From contig NZ_FNNJ01000012.1 in assembly GCF_900106565.1 (NCBI RefSeq), positions 1-64,000 on the forward strand: a stretch of DNA of 64,000 nt, written 5' to 3'. How positions within the stretch are numbered: the stretch's first letter is position 1; every line of letters starts with the position of its first letter. The DNA comes from Lutibacter oricola. Its GTDB lineage: Bacteria > Bacteroidota > Bacteroidia > Flavobacteriales > Flavobacteriaceae. The position numbers and the translations under genes were made by a program. Positions 1 through 8,203 of the stretch are shown piece after piece. The notes beneath the pieces were generated by a model. The model saw nothing but the letters and a program-made list of their open reading frames with translations, did not search any database and was not told the origin of the DNA.

Positions 1-34
1 CGACTCCGCTCAATGACCTAAAAAAATGAAGAGG

Positions 35-249
35 GTCCTATGAAATTTTCAGTAGAAAATACATCCGAAAAAAAAGAAACAGGCGGTGGTGTTTGAGCGC
101 AGCGAGTTCAGCGCATGTCTTTTTTAAGGAGCTGTATTTTAATGAAAATATCATCAGACTAGATTTTTGGTTCTTTTCATCAATGGAAAAGAACAAAAGT
201 ATACTTCTTAGTAAAACTTAAAATAGATTCCTACCTGTGCAGGAATGAC
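35..249 (-). repeat. 215-bp dispersed element, copy 1
   Basis: The copy runs from GTCCTATGAAATTTTCAG to GGAATGAC and matches the copies at 9573, 10037, 25950, 26438, 26853, 29086, 29643 and 36585. It contains an internal perfect hairpin, GTTCTTTTC/GAAAAGAAC, and ends in a palindromic motif (GATTCCTACCTGTGCAGGAATGAC). I define minus as the orientation opposite to the 26-37 kb copies. It has no transposase and no clear target duplication. Confidence 0.9.
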
Positions 250-320
250 ATACTTGTATTGTTGAAACGTGAGATTCTTCGCTTCCGCTAAGCTGCTCTC
301 AGAATGACAAGTAGAAATTC

Positions 321-430
321 ACATCTCACTTCTCACTTCTCACATCTCACATCTCACATCTCGCTTCTCACTTCTCACCTCTCACTTCTCACTTCTCACT
401 TCTCGCTTCTCACTTCTCACTCCACACTTC
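321..430. repeat. Heptamer tandem array (CTTCTCA family)
   Basis: About 15 units with period 7, mainly CACTTCT with CACATCT and CGCTTCT variants. The same family recurs at 26281, 27121, 28691, 28901, 29451 and 36949. It is non-coding; the 7-bp period would shift any reading frame. Confidence 0.9.
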
Positions 431-504
431 TAACTTAACCTAGAATAACAAGTAGTGGCCATTATTTAGACTTTAATTAGTAATACCTGAAAATCGGTCA
501 ACAA

Positions 505-1395
505 CTATATACTTCCTTTAGGAGCTTTATCTTTGTGTTTAAAACGTTTATGTGTCCAAAAATAGTAAGCTGGATTACTTTTAACTTGTTTTTCAACTTT
601 ATCTAAAAAAATGTCGGTAAGTTCATAATCTTTAAAATCTCTTGGGTTTTCAGTAATTACCTCAAAAGTAGTTTCGTAATATCCTCTTTTTATTTTTTTT
701 GAATTCATAAAAACTAAATTCATATCATACTTTTTGGTAAGCATTTCTGCTCCAGTATGGATGGGAACCTTCACTCCGAAAAAATCAGCCCAATAATGAG
801 TCTTTTTTAATTGTGGAGATTGATCGCTAAGTAAACCATACATGGCTTGTATGTTGTTAGTATCATTATGTTCAATTTCTCTAATAATTTTTGAAGTTTG
901 TTTTAGTGTTACACCAAACTTACTTCTAGATTTTAATATGGAGTTATTTAGATAGGGGTTTCCAATCTTAGTGTAAGCAGCATACCCCTTATAGGTTACT
1001 TGATTATTTAAACACATAATCCATTCCCAGTTAGCATAGTGAGCACCAACTAAAATGGTGCTTTTTCCGTTTTTATACAACTTATGAAACACTTCAAGGT
1101 TTGGAAATTGATAATGTTTGCACATTTCTTTTTCTGAAATGGTAAAAGATTTTATCATTTCCATAAAAATGTCTATAAAATGGTGGTAGAATTGTTTTCT
1201 AATAATAAGAAGTTCTTTTTCTTCTTTTTCTGGAAAAACCATTTTTAAATTATCTAATACAACTTTTTTTCTGTATCCAACAACATAATAAAGTATGGTG
1301 TAAAGGAAATCTGAAAAAAGATAAAGCAACTTAAAAGGTAAAATTGAAATTAACCAAATAAGTGGGTATACTAAAATGTAAACAAGTAAATTCAT
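505..1395 (-). CDS. Lysophospholipid/lipid A acyltransferase (LpxL/HtrB family)
   Basis: A 296-residue protein of usual length for the bacterial lipid A acyltransferase family, which moves acyl chains onto lipid A precursors or related lipids at the inner membrane. The N-terminus (about residues 1-40) is a hydrophobic anchor. The catalytic H(X4)E signature appears as HYANWE at residues 119-124, preceded by the typical ILVGAHYANWEW context. The C-terminus has the family-like PAYYFWTHKRFK segment, which sits just before the stop. It is monocistronic and divergent from the rhomboid gene at 1479. Its downstream side runs into the repeat field. The exact acyl acceptor cannot be read from sequence. 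Confidence 0.88.
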   Translation of the reverse strand: MNLLVYILVYPLIWLISILPFKLLYLFSDFLYTILYYVVGYRKKVVLDNLKMVFPEKEEKELLIIRKQFYHHFIDIFMEMIKSFTISEKEMCKHYQFPNLEVFHKLYKNGKSTILVGAHYANWEWIMCLNNQVTYKGYAAYTKIGNPYLNNSILKSRSKFGVTLKQTSKIIREIEHNDTNNIQAMYGLLSDQSPQLKKTHYWADFFGVKVPIHTGAEMLTKKYDMNLVFMNSKKIKRGYYETTFEVITENPRDFKDYELTDIFLDKVEKQVKSNPAYYFWTHKRFKHKDKAPKGSI

Positions 1396-1478
1396 AAATA
1401 TGCTGCAAATATCGATTAATTTTTTAAAATCAATGTCATCAAAATTTTATACATTCGTTTTAATAAATAATTAGAGTT

Positions 1479-2123
1479 ATGAATATAGATAAAGTACTAT
1501 TAATATTAATAGGAGTTAACGTATTGTTTTCGATAAAGGGATTTAACGATCGCTTGTTTTTTGATAAATATAAATTTCAAATAGGAGCTATAAACAGAGG
1601 CGAAAAGTTACGTATGTTAACCTCAGGTTTTTTACATGCAGATTATATTCATTTAGGGTTAAATATGTATGTGTTATATATTTTTGCTCCCATTATTATA
1701 GGTTCATTAGGAATTGTTAAATTTTTAATTATTTACTTCGGAAGTTTATTTGCAGGAAGTGTTTTAACACTAAGCTATCATAAAAATGAATTATATTATA
1801 GTGCAGTTGGAGCTTCAGGAGCTGTAGCAGGTGTTATTTACGGAGCAATTTTATTGCATCCTTCTATGACTTTATATATGTTTCCACTACCAATTCCAAT
1901 TCCTGGCTATATATTTGGATTGGGATATTTACTGTATTCAATTTATGGTATGAAAAAGCAATTAGGCAATGTAGGTCACGCAGCACATATAGGAGGGGCA
2001 ATTGGTGGTTATGCTTTAATGTTATTGGTAAACCCAGCAGTTTTTACGCAGCATATGAATACAGTTTTGTTATTAGGAATTCCAATAGTGTTATTACTAC
2101 TGTTTGGACATAAATTAAAATAA
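1479..2123 (+). CDS. Rhomboid-family intramembrane serine protease
   Basis: A 214-residue polytopic membrane protein. The rhomboid fold is shown by HADYIHLGLNM (residues 53-63, with the conserved H and N of the second helix), the catalytic serine in GASGA (Ser113) and the catalytic histidine in GHAAHIGG (His170). These are the Ser-His dyad residues of active rhomboids, so it should cleave transmembrane substrates in the inner membrane. The start ATG follows TTAGAGTT. A strong terminator follows the stop within 10 bases, so the gene is its own unit. The substrate is unknown. Confidence 0.93.
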   Translation: MNIDKVLLILIGVNVLFSIKGFNDRLFFDKYKFQIGAINRGEKLRMLTSGFLHADYIHLGLNMYVLYIFAPIIIGSLGIVKFLIIYFGSLFAGSVLTLSYHKNELYYSAVGASGAVAGVIYGAILLHPSMTLYMFPLPIPIPGYIFGLGYLLYSIYGMKKQLGNVGHAAHIGGAIGGYALMLLVNPAVFTQHMNTVLLLGIPIVLLLLFGHKLK

Positions 2124-2130
2124 AAGCAAT

Positions 2131-2164
2131 AAAAAAAGCCTAACTTTAGTTAGGCTTTTTTTTT
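2131..2164. terminator. Bidirectional intrinsic terminator
   Basis: The stem AAGCCTAAC/GTTAGGCTT with loop TTTA is flanked by an A-run on the left and a T-run on the right, so it can stop both the rhomboid transcript and the tRNA transcript from the other strand. Confidence 0.92.
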
Positions 2165-2165
2165 G

Positions 2166-2238
2166 AGCGAGAGACCGGGCTCGAACCGGCGACAGTCAGC
2201 TTGGAAGGCTGAAGCTCTACCAACTGAGCTACTCTCGC
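2166..2238 (-). tRNA. tRNA-Gly (anticodon TCC), copy 1
   Basis: The 73-nt cloverleaf on the minus strand has acceptor GCGAGAG/CTCTCGC, D-stem GCTC/GAGC, anticodon stem TCAGC/GCTGA with loop CTTCCAA (anticodon TCC, reads GGA/GGG), and T arm GCCGG TTCGAGC CCGGT. The CCA end is not encoded. It is identical to the copy at 2302-2374. Confidence 0.96.
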
Positions 2239-2261
2239 AATACGTTGGTGATAATTATTTC

Positions 2262-2296
2262 AAATAAAAACCAAACAAAACGTTTGGTTTTTATTT
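2262..2296. terminator. Intrinsic terminator between the two tRNA genes
   Basis: The inverted repeat AAATAAAAACCAAAC/GTTTGGTTTTTATTT has loop AAAAC. It lies between the two identical tRNA genes, with T-rich sequence on the plus side and the A/T complement on the minus side. Confidence 0.75.
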
Positions 2297-2301
2297 TTTT
2301 G

Positions 2302-2374
2302 AGCGAGAGACCGGGCTCGAACCGGCGACAGTCAGCTTGGAAGGCTGAAGCTCTACCAACTGAGCTACTCTCGC
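2302..2374 (-). tRNA. tRNA-Gly (anticodon TCC), copy 2
   Basis: Base-for-base identical to the tRNA at 2166-2238, including the flanking bases CAATAC on the 5' side of the tRNA. The tandem arrangement suggests a recent local duplication. Both are presumably transcribed leftward from upstream of 2374. Confidence 0.96.
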
Positions 2375-2430
2375 AATACTTGCGCAAATATACACCACTT
2401 TTACATTATAGCAAACGTTTTTTAATAAAA

Positions 2431-2856
2431 TTATATTTTTTTTAGATAATGAAAACCTAGCTTTTCAAAACCTTCGTTTTCATAAAAAGCATGAGATTTT
2501 AAATTGCTTATATAAGTGTTTAATTCAATACTTTCATAACCAATACTTTGAGCGTAATTGTATATCCATTCAAACAGTATTTTACCAATACCTTTACTTC
2601 TATATGGCTTAGAAATTATTACGTGATCTGGTTCTAAAGTTTTTCCGCAGTAATGTCTAGTTAAGTGCCACAAACCACAAATACCAATTAAATCTTGTTT
2701 AAAATAGACGCCTAAACATTCGTAATGTTGCTTAGACATAGAAATTAATCTATCTTTTAAAATTTCAGAATCAGTAAATTCGTTTAGTTCTTTTAATAGC
2801 GGTAGTGCATCTAAAATATGTTCAGCAGTAATTATTTTTATTTCTAGGTTTTTCAT
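2431..2856 (-). CDS. GNAT-family N-acetyltransferase
   Basis: About 141 residues from the ATG at 2856. The open frame continues upstream to 2970, but that part is hydrophobic and unlike the family, so I start at MKNLEIKIITAEH. The acetyl-CoA binding loop is RSKGIGK (in SKPYRSKGIGKILFEW), followed by the usual beta4/alpha4 region (YESIELNTYISNLKSHAFYENEGFEKLGFHY). That C-terminal NxxAxxFYxxxGF pattern is typical of GNATs. The substrate is unknown. The gene stands alone between the tRNAs and the toxin remnant. Confidence 0.82.
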   Translation of the reverse strand: MKNLEIKIITAEHILDALPLLKELNEFTDSEILKDRLISMSKQHYECLGVYFKQDLIGICGLWHLTRHYCGKTLEPDHVIISKPYRSKGIGKILFEWIYNYAQSIGYESIELNTYISNLKSHAFYENEGFEKLGFHYLKKI

Positions 2857-2989
2857 TAAGTAAGGATATTTGCAAATAGTATAGCAATAGTATGAAAATA
2901 AATTAATATTTAATAGGGATAGCACTAAGTAGAACGGTTTTTGGTATGCTTTGTAGCTATTTTTAAGCAATTAATTTAGCAACTGGCTT

Positions 2990-3307
2990 TTAATCAGTTC
3001 GTTTAATCTTAATTGGATTTTGTCTAGAATCAAATACATCATTAATTTCAATTCTGTTTTCGTTTTTATTAATCCAATAAATTATTTTATAATTCTTATA
3101 AACTAAATATCAGAATTCATTAGGTCTATCAATGAGTAACTCCTCAATCTGACCAATTTCAGGTTGTTTTTTTAGTTTAAATGTTTCTTTTGCAATTCCA
3201 ATAGTCAAATTCTTTGCAACTTTTATACTTGCATTTTCTTTGTAGTATTCAAAAATGTATTGAAGCTCTTTTTTAGAAAAATCAGTCCAATAAATTTTTA
3301 GTTCCAT
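2990..3307 (-). pseudogene. ParE/RelE-type toxin interrupted by an in-frame TGA
   Basis: The frame from 3307 encodes 65 residues (MELKIYWTDFSKKELQYIFEYY...) of a RelE/ParE-superfamily toxin and stops at a TGA after PNEF. The same frame resumes without any shift for 39 codons (YLVYKNYKIIYWINKNENRIEINDVFDSRQNP...) to a TAA at 2990. That downstream part is the missing C-terminal half of a ParE toxin, with the usual DVFDSRQNP ending. Family members usually have Arg at the stop position (PNEFRYLV), so a single CGA to TGA change explains it. The start overlaps the end of the antitoxin gene by 10 bases. The toxin is probably inactive. Confidence 0.85.
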
Positions 3308-3540
3308 TTATCAATCTCCGAAATTAATTCATTTATCTCTGTTAATTTTCCTTGTTTAGAGTCTTCCAAAGATTTGTCAATTCGTTGATTAAATTTTTTC
3401 ATAGTCATTGGCTGAATATCATCAATTTCAAACACAGTTTTTTCCTTTCTCAAAATGGTTTCAAGACGAGAAATGGTTTTCTCATTTTGTATTTTAAGAA
3501 TTTCTTGAATAAATGATAATTTTCGAGCTTCCAAATTCAT
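3298..3540 (-). CDS. Antitoxin of a ParDE/RelBE-type pair
   Basis: An 80-residue, highly charged, helical protein directly upstream of and overlapping the toxin frame, the standard order of a type II antitoxin-toxin operon. The C-terminus (MTMKKFNQRIDKSLEDSKQGKLTEINELISEIDKW) resembles Bacteroidetes antitoxins that wrap their toxin. The N-terminus probably dimerises or binds DNA, but no clear ribbon-helix-helix motif could be assigned by eye. The antitoxin frame is intact although its toxin is broken, as expected when toxin loss is tolerated. Confidence 0.75.
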   Translation of the reverse strand: MNLEARKLSFIQEILKIQNEKTISRLETILRKEKTVFEIDDIQPMTMKKFNQRIDKSLEDSKQGKLTEINELISEIDKWN

Positions 3541-3655
3541 ATTAATAAACTTTTAATCAAAGATACAAAATTTTCAATTTAGTTATTGTATTTCTTATGA
3601 TAACGAATTTCATCGCTTGTTGCCAACGGTTATTATAACATGTGTTTTAAATAGT

Positions 3656-3663
3656 TATATTTG
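3656..3663 (+). promoter_or_regulatory. Promoter -7 element (TATATTTG)
   Basis: Exact match to the Bacteroidetes TAnnTTTG -7 element, 30 bases before the ATG at 3693. No good TTG -33 element is seen at the usual distance. Confidence 0.65.
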
Positions 3664-3692
3664 TTTACAAGTAATTTAAATAGCAATACTAA

Positions 3693-4865
3693 ATGTACAG
3701 AAAAAGAAGTTTAAAATTTTTAGTGCTAAGTTTAGGAGTTATAACCTTTATGTTTACACTAACCGTTACAGCGCAACAAAAGAAAATTGAAGTAAAAGGA
3801 ACTATTTTTGATGAAACAAATATAACATTACCATATGTTGCAGTTAGTATTATTGAAAAAAGTATAGGAACTTCAAGTACGGAAGATGGTGAGTTTTCGA
3901 TTCAAATTACTAAAAATGAACTTCAAGATAGTTTAACGGTATCTTCATTGGGTTTTAACCCTTACAAAATAAAAGTTCAAGATTATTTAAATCAATCAGA
4001 GCAAAAAATTGTTTTAAAGCAAAGTGTGGTAAAAATGACAGAGGTTGTTATTTTAAAGCCTGCTGAAATTGTTCAAAATGCTATAAAAAAGTTAAAAGAA
4101 AACACATTAAGTACATCGCATAAATTAGAAATTTTGTACAGGCGTGCAGCAACTGAAGGAGGAAAATCTAAATTTTTTGTAGAAAATTATATAAAAATAA
4201 GAGATAGAGGTCCTGCTTATGGTTTAGGTACTGTTGAAATTGCTGAAGCCAGAAAATCTGCAGATTATAGAATATGGAAACGAACACAATGGACACACTC
4301 TATTAATTATATGGCTAGTGGTAATCCGTTAAGACCATCGGATAAAAAACCAAACCTAAAAAAATACAAATGGAAAAAAATAGGAGATAGTTCTTACGAT
4401 GGTGAAGATGTTGTAATTGTTAAAGGAACACCAGAAAAAGGATGGGGATTTATAACCTTTTATATTGGTTTAGATAATTATGGTATTTATAGAATAGAAT
4501 CTGGTAAATCATTATATGTATATAAAAAACATAAAAGTGGAAAACTACATTTAAATTACCATTCTAAAGAGTGGGGGTTTGGTAGAAGTATGATTCCAAA
4601 ACAATATTGGAACACCGAAGCAGAAAAAATGACCTATCGTTTAGAGGCTTTTGTATTAAATGTAGAAACAGATAAAAAGAAAATAAAAGTTAGAAATTAC
4701 GGAGGTCAAACAGATATGGGTTCTATAGATTTAGAATATCATGAAGATTTCTGGAAAAATTTAAGCATGCCACCAGACACAAAGTTTTTTAAGAGAATAA
4801 AATCAGAATTAGAGGGTTGGTATGGTGTTCCGTTAGAGCGTCAATTCGAGCTAGTTAATAAATAG
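3693..4865 (+). CDS. Exported CarboxypepD_reg-like domain protein
   Basis: A 390-residue protein with a signal peptide (MYRKRSLKFLVLSLGVITFMFTLTVTAQ). Residues about 30-110 form a carboxypeptidase-regulatory-like beta-sandwich (KGTIFDETNITLPYVAVSIIEKSIGTSSTEDGEF...SLGFNPYKIKV). The rest (AEIVQNAIKKLKENTLSTSHKLEILYRR...) resembles the periplasmic part of the DUF5686/CarboxypepD_reg_2 proteins common in Flavobacteria, but there is no outer-membrane barrel. The function is unknown; I infer a cell-envelope role. It has its own promoter (3656), and the next gene starts 35 bases after its stop. Confidence 0.75.
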   Translation: MYRKRSLKFLVLSLGVITFMFTLTVTAQQKKIEVKGTIFDETNITLPYVAVSIIEKSIGTSSTEDGEFSIQITKNELQDSLTVSSLGFNPYKIKVQDYLNQSEQKIVLKQSVVKMTEVVILKPAEIVQNAIKKLKENTLSTSHKLEILYRRAATEGGKSKFFVENYIKIRDRGPAYGLGTVEIAEARKSADYRIWKRTQWTHSINYMASGNPLRPSDKKPNLKKYKWKKIGDSSYDGEDVVIVKGTPEKGWGFITFYIGLDNYGIYRIESGKSLYVYKKHKSGKLHLNYHSKEWGFGRSMIPKQYWNTEAEKMTYRLEAFVLNVETDKKKIKVRNYGGQTDMGSIDLEYHEDFWKNLSMPPDTKFFKRIKSELEGWYGVPLERQFELVNK

Positions 4866-4900
4866 ATTGGTTGTTACTAGCATCTAAAAAAGTATAGTAA

Positions 4901-5335
4901 ATGATTGAAGTTAGAAATATTTCAGCTAAAGAAACATATGCTATTCGTAAAGAAGTATTGCGAAAAGGAGTACCAAAACCTGTTAAGTTTGAAGGAGACG
5001 AAGCTAAAGACACCTTTCATTTGGGAGCTTTTGAAAACGAGCAATTAATAGCTGTTTCTAGTTATATGAAAGTAGCAAACCATAATTTTAAAGGAGAACA
5101 ATATCAATTACGTGGTATGGCTACATTGCCACATTGCCAAGGTAAAGGAGCAGGCAAAAAAATGTTAACCAAGGCTATTAAACAGTGTAGAACCTTAAAA
5201 ATAGACTGTTTATGGTGTAATGCTAGAATTATTGCGGTAAATTTTTATAAAAAACAAGGTTTTAAAACAGTTGGTACTACTTTTGATATTGAGTATATAG
5301 GTCCGCATTATGTAATGTACCAATATTTAGTATGA
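4901..5335 (+). CDS. GNAT-family N-acetyltransferase
   Basis: A 144-residue single-domain GNAT. The acetyl-CoA site is QGKGAGKKML, within LRGMATLPHCQGKGAGKKML. The C-terminal VNFYKKQGFKTVGTTFDIEYIGPHYVMYQYL is the usual FYxxxGF plus final strand. It starts with an RTFxxRxxVL-like segment (YAIRKEVLRKG) seen in the ElaA/YjcF-type subgroup. The stop overlaps the start of the next gene (ATGA), which suggests translational coupling. The substrate is unknown. Confidence 0.85.
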   Translation: MIEVRNISAKETYAIRKEVLRKGVPKPVKFEGDEAKDTFHLGAFENEQLIAVSSYMKVANHNFKGEQYQLRGMATLPHCQGKGAGKKMLTKAIKQCRTLKIDCLWCNARIIAVNFYKKQGFKTVGTTFDIEYIGPHYVMYQYLV

Positions 5336-6039
5336 AAAAAATTTATATAATTCTAATCATCGTTTGTAGTGTAGCACAAAGCTATTCTCAAAAAGAATAT
5401 AGTAAAGCAGCTTTAATGGGTATGGGTGGTTTGCCATTGGTTGGTAATACACATAAACTTCAGCAAGAAACAAAAACTGCATTTACTGCCATGCAGTTAG
5501 CGGCCAAAAAAGATGGAATTCAGTTAGAAATTGTTTCAGCATATAGAAGTTTTAACCGTCAGCAATATATTTGGAATCGAAAATATAAAAAGTATGCAGC
5601 AAGTGGATTATCACACGATAAAACGGTTGAAAAAATAATTGAATATTCTACACTGCCTGGAACCTCTCGCCATCATTGGGGAACAGATATTGATATTATA
5701 GATGGTTCAAAAAAAAGACCAGCTAGTTTATTGCTCGAAAAAAATTATGAAAACAATGGTGTGTATAGTAAGCTGAAACAATGGATGGATGCGAACGCGA
5801 ATTTTTATGGCTTTTATTTAGTGTATACAAACTTACCCAATCGAAAAGGTTTTAAATATGAGCCTTGGCATTATAGCTATTTGCCATTAGCTAAGCCTAT
5901 GTTGCAGCAGTTTTTAAAGTTAGATTTGGCTTCGGTATATAAGTCAAGTACACTGAAAGGAGGCACTAAATTATCTGAAAAATTTCTTTCAAATTACAAA
6001 ATACATCAGGTCTTAGACATTAATCCATTACTTAAATAG
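5332..6039 (+). CDS. M15 (VanY-type) D-alanyl-D-alanine carboxypeptidase
   Basis: A 235-residue secreted peptidoglycan peptidase with signal peptide MKKIYIILIIVCSVAQSYSQ. The zinc-binding SxHxxGxxxD motif is SRHHWGTDID (Ser112, His114, Asp121). The later zinc/catalytic segment EPWHYSYL and the substrate-site segment SAYRSFNRQQYIW (from residue 69) match the family. It should trim the terminal D-Ala of muropeptides in the periplasm. It is translationally coupled to the GNAT gene before it. Confidence 0.92.
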   Translation: MKKIYIILIIVCSVAQSYSQKEYSKAALMGMGGLPLVGNTHKLQQETKTAFTAMQLAAKKDGIQLEIVSAYRSFNRQQYIWNRKYKKYAASGLSHDKTVEKIIEYSTLPGTSRHHWGTDIDIIDGSKKRPASLLLEKNYENNGVYSKLKQWMDANANFYGFYLVYTNLPNRKGFKYEPWHYSYLPLAKPMLQQFLKLDLASVYKSSTLKGGTKLSEKFLSNYKIHQVLDINPLLK

Positions 6040-6070
6040 TAGAAAATTTCACTAATTAATAAATAAATCT

Positions 6071-6078
6071 TATTTTTG
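6071..6078 (+). promoter_or_regulatory. Promoter -7 element (TATTTTTG)
   Basis: Matches TAnnTTTG, 65 bases before the ATG at 6144. A start site near 6085 would make the TTG codon at 6087 unusable, which supports the ATG at 6144 for the kinase gene. Confidence 0.6.
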
Positions 6079-6143
6079 AAGTTAATTTGTTAGAAATCAA
6101 CAAGCAAAACTGTTGTTTTTTTGAAACCCCACAAAAAGAATGC

Positions 6144-8195
6144 ATGAAGGTTAAGTTTATTTTACTATTTTTTTTTACCATAACTGTAGGCTGGTCTCAA
6201 GTAGAAGAATTATCTAAAGAAGAGTTAAAATTACAATACTTAAACGAACCAACAGACAGTATTAAAGCTTTATTAGGCTTTTATTTAGGAGGACATTATA
6301 TAGATGAACCTAATGATTCTGCCACTTATTATTATTACAAATCATATAAATTAATAGAGCATACCAATAACGATTTATTAAAAGGTAGTATACTTCACAA
6401 TTTAGGCTATAAGTTTGAGGTTAATAATAACAATAAAAAAGCGCTTGAATATTATATCGAAGCCTCTCATTTTTACCAAAAAACAGCAGATACTTTAAGT
6501 TTAGCTCAAATTAATAACAATATTGGTTATGGGTATATGCATTTGTATGATGAAGATAAAGCAATTGGTTATTATTTAGAATCTATGGCTTTATATAAAA
6601 GTTTAGGTAATTTAGATGGCATAGCTGTAAACCTAACTGATATTGCTAGTTTGTATTACGATTATGAAAACTACGAATTTGCCATAAAAAAATATACAGA
6701 AGCTTTAGAAATTTATAAAGAGTTAAATGATGAAGCAGGAATTTCTGGAGCATATACAAATTTAGGAAACGCAGTATCTGACAATGGAGATTGTTTAAAA
6801 GGATTGGAATATTTTAGAAAATCTATTGAAATTCAACAAAAAATAAATGATGTAGAAGGACTAGCAATTAATTTTAACAATATAGGAGATTGTTATATTC
6901 AATTAAAACAGTATAAAAAGGCGATAAGCTATTTTGAAAAAGCGTTGGTTCTAGTGCAAGAAATAAATGATGAAGATTTAAAATCAATAATTTATTTAAA
7001 TATTGCCGATGCTGAAGTGCATTCAAAAAACTATAAAAAGGCTATTAAAAATGCAATTACCAGTTTAACTATTTCAGAAAAAATAGGAAATGTAGATTAT
7101 TCATTAGAAAATTGTAAAACATTAGCCAAATCGTACCAGAGTATTGGAAATAAAGATTTGGCATTAAAATACCTAAATAGGTATAGAGTGTTAAATGATA
7201 GTTTGTTGGCAAAAGATAAGTTAAAAAAAGTAAAATTGTTTAATGCCTATCATCAAATTGAAGCATCAGAATATCAAATAAAAAGTTTAGAAGATAAAAA
7301 CAAAATTACGGAGGTTAAATATGCTACCGAAAAAAAAATAATTAATTTTTTAGTTGGTTCTATGACCGTGTTTGCCATTTTATTATTTATAGTAATTACC
7401 CAGCAAACATCTAAGAAAAAGGCCTATAATTTACTGTCGTTTAAAAATTATCAAATTGAAAAAATGAATTATGAAATTCAAGAACAACGCGATAATTTAG
7501 TGCAGTTAAATATAGATAAAGATCGTTTTTTCTCTATAATAGCACACGATTTAAAAAACCCATTTAGTTCTATTATTGGTTTTACAGAGTTAATGATTGA
7601 AAACATTGGGGAGTATGATTACGAAAAACAGTTAAAATTTTTAAAAATAATTAAAGGCTCTTCAACAAGGGCATCTAACTTATTAAATAACTTATTAATT
7701 TGGGCAAATTCACAATCGGGTAAATTAGCTTACGAACCTAAAAAAATAGAATTATTCGATTTGGCAAGCGAGGTTATTACGTTGTTAGAAATACAGGCTA
7801 TTAATAAAGATATTAATATTTTAAACCTTATAGAATATGGCACTACTGTAACTGCAGATAGCAATATGTTAGATACCATTATTAGAAATTTATTATCTAA
7901 TGCCATTAAATTTACCAATAATTTTGGTGTTATTGAAATAACTGCTAAAAAGAAGAAAAAGTTTATTCATATTTCTGTAAAAGACAATGGAGCAGGAATG
8001 AGTAAAGAAGTGGTGAAAAATTTATTTTTAATAGATAAAAAGAAAACAGTTATTGGAAGTGCTTCAACAGAACAGGGAAGTGGGTTAGGCTTAATTTTAT
8101 GTAAAGAATTTGTTGAAAAACACGGAGGAGAAATAGGAGTTGAAAGCAAGTTAGGAAAAGGAAGTACCTTTACATTTACCATACCTAGAACATAA
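6144..8195 (+). CDS. TPR-containing membrane sensor histidine kinase
   Basis: 683 residues from the ATG at 6144, which gives a clean signal peptide (MKVKFILLFFFTITVGWSQ); an upstream TTG at 6087 is less likely. Several tetratricopeptide repeats fill about residues 50-350, for example ALEYYIEASHFYQ, AIKKYTEALEIY and AISYFEKALVLVQ. A transmembrane helix follows (IINFLVGSMTVFAILLFIVI), then a coiled coil, the HisKA H-box FFSIIAHDLKNPFSSI and an HATPase_c domain with NLLSNAIKF, DNGAGM and GSGLGLILCKEF. The layout is that of the Bacteroidetes TPR kinases that sense in the periplasm. No response regulator lies next to it. The sugar transporter gene starts 8 bases downstream, so the two may share a transcript. 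Confidence 0.93.
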   Translation: MKVKFILLFFFTITVGWSQVEELSKEELKLQYLNEPTDSIKALLGFYLGGHYIDEPNDSATYYYYKSYKLIEHTNNDLLKGSILHNLGYKFEVNNNNKKALEYYIEASHFYQKTADTLSLAQINNNIGYGYMHLYDEDKAIGYYLESMALYKSLGNLDGIAVNLTDIASLYYDYENYEFAIKKYTEALEIYKELNDEAGISGAYTNLGNAVSDNGDCLKGLEYFRKSIEIQQKINDVEGLAINFNNIGDCYIQLKQYKKAISYFEKALVLVQEINDEDLKSIIYLNIADAEVHSKNYKKAIKNAITSLTISEKIGNVDYSLENCKTLAKSYQSIGNKDLALKYLNRYRVLNDSLLAKDKLKKVKLFNAYHQIEASEYQIKSLEDKNKITEVKYATEKKIINFLVGSMTVFAILLFIVITQQTSKKKAYNLLSFKNYQIEKMNYEIQEQRDNLVQLNIDKDRFFSIIAHDLKNPFSSIIGFTELMIENIGEYDYEKQLKFLKIIKGSSTRASNLLNNLLIWANSQSGKLAYEPKKIELFDLASEVITLLEIQAINKDINILNLIEYGTTVTADSNMLDTIIRNLLSNAIKFTNNFGVIEITAKKKKKFIHISVKDNGAGMSKEVVKNLFLIDKKKTVIGSASTEQGSGLGLILCKEFVEKHGGEIGVESKLGKGSTFTFTIPRT

Positions 8196-8203
8196 ATTAC
8201 TAT

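Larger units (their letters stand above)
1..504. repeat. Repeat-rich intergenic region at the left edge
   Basis: No gene is seen before the acyltransferase that ends at 505. The stretch holds, in order, the end of a REP-like motif (CGACTCCGCTCAATGACC at 1-18), a full 215-bp dispersed element (35-249), a REP-like motif of the CTCAGAATGACAAG type near 297-312, and a heptamer array (321-430). The 215-bp element lies in the same orientation as the copies at 9.57-10.25 kb. Confidence 0.85.

Noticed and set aside
2245-2445. 66-residue open frame on the plus strand over the second tRNA
   Set aside because: It is the antisense of tRNA-Gly plus its terminator; the protein (SERPGSNRRQSAWKAEALPTELL) is the well-known artefact of reading tRNA genes backward.
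2857-2970. N-terminal extension of the GNAT gene
   Set aside because: The extension is hydrophobic and lacks family similarity; the internal ATG at 2856 aligns with GNAT starts.
6087-6143. TTG start for the histidine kinase
   Set aside because: A promoter element at 6071-6078 places the transcript start near 6085, and only the ATG at 6144 gives a proper signal peptide.
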